Numbered from the stretch's first letter, positions 25,639-34,320 are shown. The stretch is 64,000 nt of DNA from Pseudogemmobacter lacusdianii (GCF_030848395.1 NZ_JAVDBT010000004.1:124001-188000), one strand, 5' to 3'. The notes: a model not told the origin generated them from the sequence alone. Numbers and translations are program-made.

Positions 25639-27147
25639 TTAGCCAAGCCCCGCCAAAGCCGCTCGGCGCTGGGCCCAAGGTGCGGCCTGCTCAATCTCTG
25701 CACAAAGCGATATCAAAAGCTCATCTTTGCCAAAGGCCGCCGCGAGGTGGACACCAATCGGCAGCCCCGACTGTGACCATCCAAGCGGCAGATTGGCCGC
25801 AGGTTGCCCGCTGGCATTGAAGACCGCACAGAAGGGCGAATAGGCGAAAATCCCTTGCGGACCCGTGCGATAGGCGACGTAATCTTCCGTCTCATGCGCA
25901 AAGCGCCCCACCTTGGCGGGCGGCTCGGCCAAAGTGGCCGACAGGATGATATCCGGGCCGGATGCCCTTGCCGCAAGGCTCACGGGTTCGGCCCCTGAAG
26001 GCCCGCCCATCCGCCCGCCGGGGCTTGGGCCGAAAACCGCCGCCATCTCGCGGCCAAAGGCATGGATTTGCCCAACCGCTTCCAGATAACGCGCCGGATG
26101 CAGGCTTTCGGCATGGGCCACAGCACCGCGCCCGACGCCTTCGACCAGATCCGGCGTGAGCGCACGCCCTTTCAGCGCGCGGCGAATGCCCAATGCCGTG
26201 CCCACCGCGACAATATCCGTCCAAGCCCGCATCATCCCCGCCACATCAGCCTTCAGCGTCAGCGGCTCGACATGATGCCCAAGGCTCTCCAACAGCCGCC
26301 CGGTCGCCCGCACCGCCTCGGCCACCTCCGGGTCAATCGGCGCGCCGGTAAAGGTGCCTTCCACAATGCCGATCCGCAGCCGGGCAGGGGGGCGCGAGAT
26401 CGCGTCGCTATGGCCCCGCTCCAAGGGCGGCGCCCAATAGGGCGCGCCCAAGTCAGCCCCTTCGCAAGCATCCAGCATCACAGCCGTGTCACGGACCGAT
26501 CGGGTCAGGAACCCATCAATCGCCATCCCCGCCCAGCCTTCGCCAACGAAAGGACCATCCGGCAGCCGCGCCCGCGTTGGCTTGAACCCAAAAAGCCCGC
26601 AAGAGGCCGCCGGGATCCGGACCGAGCCGCCCCCGTCCGAGCCATGCGCGATTGAGACAATTCCCGCCGCCACAGCCGCCGCCGCGCCGCCCGAAGAACC
26701 GCCGGACGTATGCTCCAAATGCCAAGGGTTGCGCGTCGGCCCGCCGTAAACCGCTGCCTCGGTCGCAGCGCCGATCCCGCCCTCGGGGCTGGTGGTGCGG
26801 CCAAAGCAAACCACCCCCGTTGCGCGAATCCGCTGCCAAATCGCCGAATCTTTGCTCCAGACCGTATCGCGCAGCAGCCGACTGCCATTGTGGCTGGGGT
26901 AATCCACCGCCTCGGTGCCCAGATCCTTCAGCAAAAACGGCACGCCCCGGAACGGCCCTTCAGGCAAGCCCTTGGCAATCGCCCGCCGCGCCGCGCCCTC
27001 TTGGATTTGCACCACGGCATTCACGCTTGGATTGCGCAGCTCCACCGCCGCCAAAGCCGCATCCAAAAGCTCCTCCGGGCTCACCTCGCGCCGCGCCACC
27101 ATCGCGGCCAAAGCCGTCGCATCCAGCGCCCCCAAATCCCCGATCAT
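25639..27147 (-). CDS. Amidase-signature family enzyme (second of two)
   Basis: 502 residues. Catalytic Lys in [13 protein letters not shown], Ser-rich [25 protein letters not shown], and [23 protein letters not shown] with the Ser-cis-Ser-Lys triad context. It belongs to the same superfamily as the enzyme at 20145 but the two differ widely in sequence. The ATG at 27147 has AGAGGGA upstream; the open frame beyond it runs antisense through the riboswitch and is rejected. It ends 95 bases before the ABC operon on the same strand. Substrate unknown; an amide of an amine is an attractive guess. Confidence 0.87.
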   Translation of the reverse strand: MIGDLGALDATALAAMVARREVSPEELLDAALAAVELRNPSVNAVVQIQEGAARRAIAKGLPEGPFRGVPFLLKDLGTEAVDYPSHNGSRLLRDTVWSKDSAIWQRIRATGVVCFGRTTSPEGGIGAATEAAVYGGPTRNPWHLEHTSGGSSGGAAAAVAAGIVSIAHGSDGGGSVRIPAASCGLFGFKPTRARLPDGPFVGEGWAGMAIDGFLTRSVRDTAVMLDACEGADLGAPYWAPPLERGHSDAISRPPARLRIGIVEGTFTGAPIDPEVAEAVRATGRLLESLGHHVEPLTLKADVAGMMRAWTDIVAVGTALGIRRALKGRALTPDLVEGVGRGAVAHAESLHPARYLEAVGQIHAFGREMAAVFGPSPGGRMGGPSGAEPVSLAARASGPDIILSATLAEPPAKVGRFAHETEDYVAYRTGPQGIFAYSPFCAVFNASGQPAANLPLGWSQSGLPIGVHLAAAFGKDELLISLCAEIEQAAPWAQRRAALAGLG

Positions 27148-27285
27148 CGCCGTATCCCTCTCCCCCAACTCCCCCGATGCTGCCCGCAGCGCCGCCCTCC
27201 TGTCCAGCGCCGCGACAATTCCCGCCCCGCCTTTTCGGTTTGCGACAGATCCCGCCATGGCCGCGACATCCGCCTTTCGAAAGGC

Positions 27286-27314
27286 TTGACAGCTTGCTTT
27301 CCCCGCATCATGCA
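27286..27314 (+). promoter_or_regulatory. Likely promoter of the btuB operon
   Basis: A perfect TTGACA -35 box at 27286-27291 is followed 15-17 bases later by ATCATGCA as the -10 region. This would start transcription near 27320, just before the cobalamin riboswitch. Confidence 0.55.
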
Positions 27315-27324
27315 GAGCCCACCT

Positions 27325-27480
27325 TAGGTTCTGGGCGTCACACCCCGGATGAAAAGGGAATGCGGTGCAATTCCGCAGCTGCCCCCGCAACTGTAAGCGG
27401 CGAGCTTGGATGGACAAAAGCCACTGGGAAACCGGGAAGGCCCATCCGCGCCCCGACCCGCAAGCCAGGAGACCTGCCAG
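27325..27480 (+). promoter_or_regulatory. Cobalamin (adenosylcobalamin) riboswitch
   Basis: The conserved blocks are present in order: AGGTTCTGGGCGTC at the 5' end, GAAAAGGGAATGCGGTGCAA, GCTGCCCCCGCAACTGTAAG, AGCCACTGGGAAACCGGGAAGG, and the B12 box region CAAGCCAGGAGACCTGCC at the 3' end. Binding of a cobalamin coenzyme is expected to shut off the btuB operon that follows. The distance to btuB leaves a 3' region with alternative hairpins. Confidence 0.93.
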
Positions 27481-27554
27481 GGTGATCACCCTTACTTCCG
27501 TGCGAGGGGCGCGGAGGCAGGCGGATACCGCCAGTGGTGACGTTCACCCCGGGC

Positions 27555-27619
27555 GGAAAGTCACCTTTCCCACGGATATTGTTGACGTTTGGGCTGAAGA
27601 AGGCCCAATGAGGGAAAGG
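27555..27619 (+). promoter_or_regulatory. Candidate riboswitch expression platform hiding the btuB ribosome-binding site
   Basis: CCTTTCCC (27564-27571) is exactly complementary to GGGAAAGG (27612-27619), the ribosome-binding region of btuB. The same segment can instead pair locally as CTTTCC (27565-27570) with GGAAAG (27555-27560) across a 4-base loop. These two pairings exclude each other, as expected for translational control by the riboswitch. Confidence 0.5.
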
Positions 27620-27628
27620 GAAAACCCG

Positions 27629-29494
27629 ATGCAGGGCATTTCCAAACTGGCCATCCTGGCCGCAAGCACGGCGCTTTTGGCACCCGTGACGGCTTTCGCG
27701 CAAGAGACCGACGAGAACACCTATCTGGGTAAAATCTCCCTCACCGCCTCGTCTGAGGCGGTGGATGTCAGCCGCACAGGCGCCTCCGTCACCGTGGTGA
27801 CCGAGGAAGAACTCGACACCGCTCCACTGCCCTTCGCTACCTATCTCGCCACCCTGCCGGGCGTCTCGACCAATGCCAATGGCGGCCTTGGCGCCACCAC
27901 CTCGGTGCGCCTGCGCGGTCTGCCCGCCTATTACATCGGCACCAAGATCGACGGCATCGATGTGACCGATCCGGCGGGCCCGCAGCTCTACTTCGACTTC
28001 GCTGGCCTCACCACCGGGGGCCTGTCGCGGATCGAAGTGCTGCGCGGTGCCCAATCGGCGCTTTACGGCTCCGAGGCCGCTGCTGGCGTGATCGACATCA
28101 GCTCATGGCGACCCGAGAAAGATGGTCTTTCGGGCCAGATCGGCACCGAGGCCGGCTCCAATCAAACCTATGTCGGCACCGCCTCCGTCGGCTACCGCGA
28201 CGACCGGACCGAGCTTGCCTTCACCCTCAACCGGACCATCACCGATGGCATCTCGGCCCATATCAACGGCACCGAGAAGGACGGCTACCAAGGCACCAAC
28301 CTCTCGGCCTATGCCAGCCATGATGTGACCGAGAGCCTCACCTTGGGCGCCAGCCTCCTCATCCGCGACAATTACACCGAGTTCGATGCCTCCGGAGGCG
28401 ATGCAGACAACACCTCTGACGGCATCCTGCGCGGCGGCCGGGTCTTTGCCCAAATCAACACCGGCGCGGTCGAACATGAGCTGTCCTTCTCGCGCATGAC
28501 CATGCGCCGGGAAGTCATCGAATTCGCCACCCCGACCGATTTCTTCGGCGACCGCGACCAGATCGGCTATACCGGGGCTTGGGATGCCAATGACCAGCTC
28601 TCGATCAACTGGGGGCTTGAGCGCCGGGCCGAGGATTTCGTCCTTCTCAACCCCTACGGCGATAGCGCTGGCAAGCAATGGACCGCTTCGGCCTATGCCG
28701 AGCTGCTCTATGCGCCGAATGATCAGCTCGATCTCTCCTTCGCGCTGCGCCAAGATGAGCACAGCCGCTTCGGCGGTTACACTTCGGGCCGCGCCGCTGT
28801 CGCTTACCGGCCAACCGAGGATTGGATCATCCGCGCCGTCGCCGCCACCGGCTTCCGCGCGCCTTCGCCCTATGAGCTTTGGAGCAGCTACGGCAATCCG
28901 GCCTTCCAACCGGAAGAAAGCCGCAGCTTTGAACTTGGCCTCGAGCGGCTCTTGGCGGAAGGCTCGCTCAAAGCCACGCTCTTCGACATCAAGGTAGACA
29001 ATCAGATCATCTATGATCCCAACATGGGCTGGGGTGCCTATACCCAAGTCGATGGCGAGGCCACGACCCGCGGGGTTGAGCTGGAAGCCAGCCAACAGCT
29101 CTCGGCCAATTGGAAGCTGACCGGCAGCTACACCTATAACGATGTCACCGTTGAAGAGGGCGGCAGCAGCCGTCGCGGCGCCCGCGCGCCGCGCCACAGC
29201 CTTGCCATCGGGCTTGATGGTCACATCTCCGACCGTCTGGCGGCCAATCTCACCGTGACCCATGTTGCCGGGGTGCTGGATGAAAGCGTCGACTATTCGA
29301 CCACGCCCTATGTGGTCAGCCAAGTCGCGCTGGAAGATTACACCTTGGCCAATCTCGCTTTGGCCTATGATGTGAACGATCAGACCACCGCTTACATCCG
29401 GGTGGAAAACCTCTTTGATGAGACCTACCAAACCGTCAGCAATTTCGGTCAGCCGGGGCGGCAGGTCTATCTCGGCCTGCAAGCCAAATTCTGA
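27629..29494 (+). CDS. btuB: TonB-dependent outer-membrane receptor for corrinoids (BtuB)
   Basis: 621 residues. A signal peptide (LAILAASTALLAPVTAFAQ) is followed by a plug domain: SVTVVTEEELDTAPLPFATYLATLPGV starts in the usual way and ISRIEVLRGAQSALYGSEAAAGVI-like residues close it. The beta-barrel ends with VYLGLQAKF, with the terminal Phe. AGGGAAAGGG precedes the ATG at 27629; an ATG at 27608 is a less likely start. The cobalamin riboswitch upstream and the btuFCD-cbiZ genes downstream identify the substrate as cobalamin or other corrinoids. Confidence 0.92.
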   Translation: MQGISKLAILAASTALLAPVTAFAQETDENTYLGKISLTASSEAVDVSRTGASVTVVTEEELDTAPLPFATYLATLPGVSTNANGGLGATTSVRLRGLPAYYIGTKIDGIDVTDPAGPQLYFDFAGLTTGGLSRIEVLRGAQSALYGSEAAAGVIDISSWRPEKDGLSGQIGTEAGSNQTYVGTASVGYRDDRTELAFTLNRTITDGISAHINGTEKDGYQGTNLSAYASHDVTESLTLGASLLIRDNYTEFDASGGDADNTSDGILRGGRVFAQINTGAVEHELSFSRMTMRREVIEFATPTDFFGDRDQIGYTGAWDANDQLSINWGLERRAEDFVLLNPYGDSAGKQWTASAYAELLYAPNDQLDLSFALRQDEHSRFGGYTSGRAAVAYRPTEDWIIRAVAATGFRAPSPYELWSSYGNPAFQPEESRSFELGLERLLAEGSLKATLFDIKVDNQIIYDPNMGWGAYTQVDGEATTRGVELEASQQLSANWKLTGSYTYNDVTVEEGGSSRRGARAPRHSLAIGLDGHISDRLAANLTVTHVAGVLDESVDYSTTPYVVSQVALEDYTLANLALAYDVNDQTTAYIRVENLFDETYQTVSNFGQPGRQVYLGLQAKF

Positions 29495-29503
29495 TCTGGT
29501 GCT

Positions 29504-29527
29504 GGGCCGGGGCAACTGCCTCGGCCC
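29504..29527 (+). other. Stem-loop between btuB and btuF
   Basis: GGGCCG and CGGCCC bracket a further GGC/GCC pairing to make a strong hairpin ten bases after the btuB stop. It lacks a U-run, so it more likely stabilises or partly attenuates the transcript than ends it. Confidence 0.45.
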
Positions 29528-29573
29528 GTCACCCACGGCCATTTGACGATCCAATTTCAACGAAAGTTCGGGC

Positions 29574-30473
29574 ATGGCGCAGAGAAACGGAGGTCATGAC
29601 GTAAGCCAGACGTTTTCCATACGTCTGCCATACGTTTTCCATAGGCTGATTTCGGCGTTGCGGCGCGGTGCGCTGACCGCTTTGGCGCTGGGCGTCGCAC
29701 TGCCCGCCGCCGCCGAGCCGCCGGCCCGTGTCGTCTCGATGAACCTCTGCACCGATCAGATCGCGCTGATGCTTGCCGCCCCCGGCCAGCTCATCTCTGT
29801 CAGCCGTTTGGCGGTCGATCCCCTGTCTTCCTCGATGGCCGCCGAGGCCGCCGCTTATCCGCCCAATCGCGGTCAGGCTGAGCAGATTTTCCTTATGAAA
29901 CCAGACCTTGTGTTGGCCAGCACCTATAGCTCGATCTCCTCGGTTGCGCTGCTGCGCGACCTTGGCGTCACCGTGGTGCAGGTCGAGCCGGTCAATGCCC
30001 TCTCCCAAGTCGAGGCGCAAATTCTGACGATCGGCCAAGCCCTTGGCCGTGAAACCCAAGCCGAGGCCCTAGCGGCCGAGTTCCGCGAAGGGCTGAAGGG
30101 CCTGACATGGCAGGGCGAGTTGGCCACCGCCGCAATGTATTACCCAAATGGCTATACATCGGGCGCTGGATCTTTGGCAGATGATGTGCTCCGCACCGCA
30201 GGGTTCCACAACATCGGGGCCGAGTTGGGCCTCACCGGCGGCGGCACCTTGCCTTTGGAACGGCTGGTGATGGCCCAGCCCGATGTCATCGTGACCTCCA
30301 CCCCCTATCCCGGCGGCTCCCGGTCCGAGGAGCTGCTGAACCACCCCGCCTTGGCCGAATTGCGCCAAGAAGCCGGGCTGGCCACCACCACAGATGCCGA
30401 TTGGGTCTGCGGAACCCCCCATATCTTGCGTGCCTTGCGCAGCATGCGCGACGCGCGGGAGGCGCTGGAATGA
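29574..30473 (+). CDS. btuF: Corrinoid ABC transporter, periplasmic binding protein (BtuF-like)
   Basis: 299 residues. After a signal-like hydrophobic stretch (ALTALALGVALPAAA) the mature part begins EPPARVVSMNLCTDQIALML, the typical opening of BtuF-type helical-backbone binding proteins; QAEQIFLMKPDLVLAS follows. It would bind cobalamin in the periplasm. The start is uncertain: ATG 29574 gives an unusually long N-region of about 30 residues that contains three 11-bp repeats, and a TTG near 29656 is an alternative. The stop overlaps btuC as ATGA. Confidence 0.82.
   Translation: MAQRNGGHDVSQTFSIRLPYVFHRLISALRRGALTALALGVALPAAAEPPARVVSMNLCTDQIALMLAAPGQLISVSRLAVDPLSSSMAAEAAAYPPNRGQAEQIFLMKPDLVLASTYSSISSVALLRDLGVTVVQVEPVNALSQVEAQILTIGQALGRETQAEALAAEFREGLKGLTWQGELATAAMYYPNGYTSGAGSLADDVLRTAGFHNIGAELGLTGGGTLPLERLVMAQPDVIVTSTPYPGGSRSEELLNHPALAELRQEAGLATTTDADWVCGTPHILRALRSMRDAREALE
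29610..29642 (+). repeat. Three tandem 11-bp repeats at the 5' end of btuF
   Basis: ACGTTTTCCAT, ACGTCTGCCAT and ACGTTTTCCAT stand head to tail. The 11-bp period is one helical turn, and the tract lies near the translation start, so it may be a protein-binding site rather than coding sequence. Confidence 0.55.
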
Positions 30474-31453
30474 AATATACCCTGCCAGTTTTGGCGCTTT
30501 TGGTGGCGCTTCTCTTCGCCGCCTCCCTGTTGATCGGCCCCGCCGGTCTTGGCCTTGGCGAAAGCCTGCATGCGCTTATCACCGGCCAAGGCGGCCCGGT
30601 CGTTCTCGTCATGCAAGAGATCCGTCTGCCCCGTGCCATCTTGGGCCTCCTGGCCGGCGCCGCCTTTGGTTTGGCGGGGGCGGCGATGCAGGGTTACCTC
30701 AGAAATCCGCTTGCAGAACCGGGGCTTATCGGCGTCTCCTCGGCTGCGGCGCTGGGCGCAGTGCTCTCCTTGCAGACCGGACTTGCCGCCGCTTTCGCCC
30801 TTGCCTTGCCGCTTTCGGCACTGGCCGGGGCGGGGCTTTCGGTCCTGTTGATCCTTCTTCTGGCCGGTCCCCGAGGTGGTGCCTTGGCCCTGATCCTCGC
30901 CGGTATCGCCATCTCGGCCTTGGCGGCGGCGCTGACCTCACTGGCGCTCAACCTTTCGTCTAACCCCTTCGCCGCAATGGAAATTGTCTATTGGATGATG
31001 GGTTCGCTTGCTGATCGCTCGATGACCCATGTCTGGCTTGCCGCCCCCTTCATCGCCCTCGGCCTTGCCGCGCTTCTCTCCATCGGACGCGGTCTGGACG
31101 CCCTTACCCTCGGGGAAGATGCGGCGCAAAGCATGGGCATCAACATGGCCCGGCTGCGCTGGACGCTGATCCTTGGCACCGCCGCCGCCATTGGCGCCTC
31201 GGTCGCCGTGGCGGGCGCGGTCGGTTTCGTCGGCCTTGTCGTGCCGCATATCCTGCGCCCCCTCGTCGCCGCCCGCCCTTCGCATCTTCTGCCCGCCGCC
31301 GCCTTGGGCGGGGCCGCCATGCTTCTTGCCGCCGATATCGCGACCCGGCTGATCGCCCCCGATCAGGACCTGAAACTGGGCGTTCTGACCGCCATTGTCG
31401 GCGCGCCATTCTTCCTTCATCTCATTTGGCGGATGCGGAGGGTCGAGGCATGA
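30470..31453 (+). CDS. btuC: Corrinoid ABC transporter permease (BtuC, FecCD family)
   Basis: 327 residues with about nine or ten membrane helices. EIRLPRAILGLLAGAAFGLAGA and GYLRNPLAEPGLIGVSSAAALG are the diagnostic N-terminal motifs of the FecCD permease family; GFVGLVVPHILRPLVAARPSH is the C-terminal ATPase-contact region. It forms the inner-membrane channel for cobalamin. It overlaps btuF and btuD by ATGA at both ends. Confidence 0.92.
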   Translation: MKYTLPVLALLVALLFAASLLIGPAGLGLGESLHALITGQGGPVVLVMQEIRLPRAILGLLAGAAFGLAGAAMQGYLRNPLAEPGLIGVSSAAALGAVLSLQTGLAAAFALALPLSALAGAGLSVLLILLLAGPRGGALALILAGIAISALAAALTSLALNLSSNPFAAMEIVYWMMGSLADRSMTHVWLAAPFIALGLAALLSIGRGLDALTLGEDAAQSMGINMARLRWTLILGTAAAIGASVAVAGAVGFVGLVVPHILRPLVAARPSHLLPAAALGGAAMLLAADIATRLIAPDQDLKLGVLTAIVGAPFFLHLIWRMRRVEA

Positions 31454-32184
31454 GCTTGCTTTCCTTGGACAAATTGACGGTGCGCCGAGGCGTCTGCCCG
31501 GTGGTGGATGGGGTCTCCTTTACCGTCCAGCCGGGCGAATTTGTCGGTTTGATCGGCCCCAACGGCGCCGGAAAGACCAGCCTTTTGCGCGGCGCTTTGG
31601 GGCTTTTGCCGCATGAGGGGCGCTCGTCGCTCAGCGCATTGCCTGCCGCCGCCCGCGCCCGCGCGGCCGCTTTCATGCCGCAAGGGCGCGAGATCGCTTG
31701 GCCGGTGACGGTGGAAACCTTGGTCGCTCTGGGCCGCTCTGGCCAGCCCGAGGACGGTACGGCGGTGGAAGAGGCCCTGCGCCGCATGGCCCTGCAAGGC
31801 TACCGAGGCCGCAAAGCCACGGCCCTTTCGGGGGGCGAGCAAGCCCGTGTGCTCATCGCCCGTGTGCTGGCCCAAGAGACCCCGCTGGTGCTGGCCGATG
31901 AGCCGGTCGCGGGCCTCGACCCCGAGGCGCAGATCCGCACCATGCAGGTCTTTGCGGGTCTTGCCGCCGAGGGCCGCAGCGTGATCGCCTCGATCCATGA
32001 CCTTGGCCTTGCCGCCCGCCATTGCTCGCGGCTTTTGCTCTTGCACCGGGGCCAGCTGATTGCCGATGGCACGCCGGCTGAGGTGCTGACCGATCAACTC
32101 CTTGCTGATGCCTTTGGGATCAAAGGCTTCCATGCCATGACCCCCGAAGGCCCCGTCTTCCAACCGACCGAGGTTTTGCGGTGA
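31450..32184 (+). CDS. btuD: Corrinoid ABC transporter ATPase (BtuD)
   Basis: 244 residues. Walker A GLIGPNGAGKTSLLRG, signature ATALSGGEQARVLIARVLAQ, Walker B LVLADEPVAGLD and switch His in IASIHDLGLAARHC are intact. It energises BtuC. The start is the ATG overlapping the btuC stop; its own stop overlaps the GTG of cbiZ. The whole set is therefore a single translationally coupled unit behind the riboswitch. Confidence 0.92.
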   Translation: MSLLSLDKLTVRRGVCPVVDGVSFTVQPGEFVGLIGPNGAGKTSLLRGALGLLPHEGRSSLSALPAAARARAAAFMPQGREIAWPVTVETLVALGRSGQPEDGTAVEEALRRMALQGYRGRKATALSGGEQARVLIARVLAQETPLVLADEPVAGLDPEAQIRTMQVFAGLAAEGRSVIASIHDLGLAARHCSRLLLLHRGQLIADGTPAEVLTDQLLADAFGIKGFHAMTPEGPVFQPTEVLR

Positions 32185-32837
32185 TCCACGTCTCGCTTGA
32201 GCGGCCTTGGCTGCGGGCCACGCTCTCTCAGCCGATGCGCCTGCTGTCGCATGCCCCGCATAACGCGGGCTATTGCACCACGGATGAGGTGCTTTGGCGC
32301 GAGGTGCGCAATGCCGATCTGACGCCGGATTTCCCGGTCGAAGACTGGTTCGCCGCCGAGATGCGCCGCGCGCCGCAAGCGGTGGGGATGATCACCTCGC
32401 GCGATGTTGGCAGCTATAATGAGGCCCGCGCGACGGTTGAGGGGATCACTGCGCAATGCGTGATCACTTTGGGGCTTTCCAATGCCGAAGCCGTGGGCAA
32501 GCGGTTGCCGTGGCACCCGGCCGATTTCGGCACGATCAACATTCTCGTCGCCACCGACGCCGCTTTGACCGAAACTGCGCAGCTTGAGGCGCTGACCATC
32601 GCCGTGCAGGCCCGCACTGCGGGGCTCATGAGCGCTGGACTTATGCTTGAGACGGGCCTTGCCACTGGCACCGGCACCGATTGCATCGCACTCGCCTGTC
32701 ATCCGGGTCAGACGCGATATGCCGGGCTGCACACGGCGGTGGGAGAGGCGATTGGCGCTTGCGTGCGTGAGGGGATTGAGACCGCCGCGCAGGCTTGGAT
32801 CGCTTGGCGTGATGCCAAGCGCGCGGGGCGGATCTGA
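32181..32837 (+). CDS. cbiZ: Adenosylcobinamide amidohydrolase (CbiZ)
   Basis: 218 residues from a GTG that overlaps the btuD stop. Markers of CbiZ are RLLSHAPHNAGYCTTDEVLW near the N-terminus, AQCVITLGLSNAEAVG, GTINILVATDAALTETA and TGTGTDCIALACHPGQ. The enzyme removes the aminopropanol tail or nucleotide loop from cobinamide or pseudocobalamin to give cobyric acid, so scavenged corrinoids can be rebuilt with the proper lower ligand. Its place behind btuBFCD matches the known arrangement in Rhodobacter sphaeroides. Confidence 0.88.
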   Translation: MIHVSLERPWLRATLSQPMRLLSHAPHNAGYCTTDEVLWREVRNADLTPDFPVEDWFAAEMRRAPQAVGMITSRDVGSYNEARATVEGITAQCVITLGLSNAEAVGKRLPWHPADFGTINILVATDAALTETAQLEALTIAVQARTAGLMSAGLMLETGLATGTGTDCIALACHPGQTRYAGLHTAVGEAIGACVREGIETAAQAWIAWRDAKRAGRI

Positions 32838-32862
32838 GGGAAACCCTTGCGGTCTTAGCGCC

Positions 32863-33216
32863 TTAGGGCGCTGAACTGGCCTCTGGCAGCGGGGCGAGTT
32901 GCAGCTCTTGTTGCAGCGCGCCGTCTTCGGTGAAGACCAAGATCCGATCGTCTTGCGTCACCACCGCGATCCAGCCTTTGCCAAAGGTCACCGCCTCGGG
33001 CTGCGCGCCCTGAGGCATCTGCAAGGCCGCAGGCAGCGCGGAGAGGCCCGCATGGGCCGCTGGCGGGGCATCCTCCTTTGCCGCCGGCAGGCGGGTGACA
33101 ATCAGCCCGACGATGGTTATGACACCGCCAATCATCACCAGCATCAGCACGATGACCAAAAGTTTCAACAGACGCAGTGAGGGCGGTAGGCCTTCCCCCG
33201 ACGGAGCATCAGTCAT
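32863..33216 (-). CDS. DUF6476-like single-helix membrane protein
   Basis: 117 residues. An N-terminal GEGLPPSLRLLKLLVIVLML segment leads into one membrane helix (about 18-42, ending VTRLPAAKE). The C-terminal periplasmic-like part contains EAVTFGKGWIAVVTQDDRILVF, resembling a short beta-propeller blade, which matches the DUF6476 proteins I recall from Rhodobacteraceae. Function unknown. Its ATG and the ATG of the divergent rluD-like gene share the same CATG, so no intergenic space exists. Confidence 0.75.
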   Translation of the reverse strand: MTDAPSGEGLPPSLRLLKLLVIVLMLVMIGGVITIVGLIVTRLPAAKEDAPPAAHAGLSALPAALQMPQGAQPEAVTFGKGWIAVVTQDDRILVFTEDGALQQELQLAPLPEASSAP

Positions 33217-34297
33217 GCAAGAGCCTTTCTTGGACGGGGACGAAGGCGAGGAATCCTTGGCCGGCGCGGAAGTGCTGCGCGTCACCTATGAGGGCGAGGC
33301 AGTTGAGCGCCTTGATAAGGCTCTTGCGGCTTCAGTGCCAGAGGAGGCGTCGCTGTCGCGCTCACGCCTGATGCGGATGATCGGCGATGGGGCGGTGCGT
33401 CGCGGCGGCGTTGCGCTGACCAACCCCAAGGAAAAGGTCCAGCCGGGCGAGGTGTTTGAGATCGAGATTGTGGCTTCGGTCACTGCAGATCTTCTGGCCG
33501 AGGATATCCCGCTTGAGGTGATCTATGAGGATGCCGAGCTGATCGTGGTGAACAAACCCGCGGGCATGGTGGTGCATCCGGCACCCGGCAGCCCGCGCGG
33601 CACGCTTGCCAACGCCTTGATGCACCACTGCGGTGACAGCCTGTCAGGCATCGGTGGCGAGCGGCGGCCGGGGATCGTGCACCGGATCGATAAGGACACC
33701 ACCGGGCTTTTGGTGGCGGCCAAAACCGACCGCGCGCATCAGGGGCTTGCGGCGCAATTTGCCGCCCATACGGTGACGCGGCGCTATATTGCGCTGGTCA
33801 ATGGCGTGCCCGAAGGGGCCGATCCGCGCTTGCGCGGCCATCGCGGGGTGAGCTTTGAGCCGGGTGGGGTGATCCGCATCGCCACGGGGCTGGCGCGGCA
33901 CAAGACTGACCGTCAGCGTCAGGCTGTGGTTTGGGATGGTGAAGGCCGTCCGGCGGTGACGCGCACGCGGGTGATTGAGACCTTTGCCGAGCAAGCCGCG
34001 CTGGTGGAATGCTGGCTTGAGACCGGGCGCACGCATCAGATCCGGGTGCATATGACCTATGTGGGGCATGGGCTCTTGGGCGACCAAACCTATGGCGGCA
34101 AACGCAAAATCTCGGAGAAAGCTTTGGGAGAGGGCGCGGTGGCGGGCAATGCCTTCCCGCGTCAAGCGTTGCATGCCGCCACTTTGGGCTTTGAGCATCC
34201 GGTCACGGGTGAGCGGATGGAGTTTGCCGCCGATCTGCCGGCGGATCTTGCCGCTTTGCTCGAGGCTTTGCGCCAAGGCGCGTCCGGATCCCATTGA
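33215..34297 (+). CDS. rluD: RluA/RluD-family 23S rRNA pseudouridine synthase
   Basis: 360 residues. An N-terminal S4 RNA-binding domain (about 25-90, SRSRLMRMIGDGAVRRGG) is followed by the catalytic domain with IVVNKPAGMVVHPAPGS, the active-site Asp in GIVHRIDKDTTGLLV, and LETGRTHQIRVHMTYVGH. It isomerises uridines in 23S rRNA; RluD is the best guess within the family. GGAG lies 12 bases before the ATG at 33215, inside the divergent gene. The exact start could also lie further downstream. Confidence 0.85.
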   Translation: MQEPFLDGDEGEESLAGAEVLRVTYEGEAVERLDKALAASVPEEASLSRSRLMRMIGDGAVRRGGVALTNPKEKVQPGEVFEIEIVASVTADLLAEDIPLEVIYEDAELIVVNKPAGMVVHPAPGSPRGTLANALMHHCGDSLSGIGGERRPGIVHRIDKDTTGLLVAAKTDRAHQGLAAQFAAHTVTRRYIALVNGVPEGADPRLRGHRGVSFEPGGVIRIATGLARHKTDRQRQAVVWDGEGRPAVTRTRVIETFAEQAALVECWLETGRTHQIRVHMTYVGHGLLGDQTYGGKRKISEKALGEGAVAGNAFPRQALHAATLGFEHPVTGERMEFAADLPADLAALLEALRQGASGSH

Positions 34298-34320
34298 GCG
34301 CCTTGCGGCGCAAGTTTTTT
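34298..34320 (+). terminator. Rho-independent terminator after rluD-like gene
   Basis: GCGCC-TTGC-GGCGC stem followed by AAGTTTTTT, starting at the base after the stop codon. Confidence 0.8.

Noticed and set aside
25639-27489. 616-codon version of the second amidase
   Set aside because: The extra N-terminal residues are read antisense through the cobalamin riboswitch; a ribosome-binding site and family alignment support the start at 27147.
29589-29604. GGAGGT followed by ATGACGTAA as a start-stop leader before btuF
   Set aside because: The ATG lies one base after GGAGGT, too close for initiation; a two-codon frame alone is not evidence.
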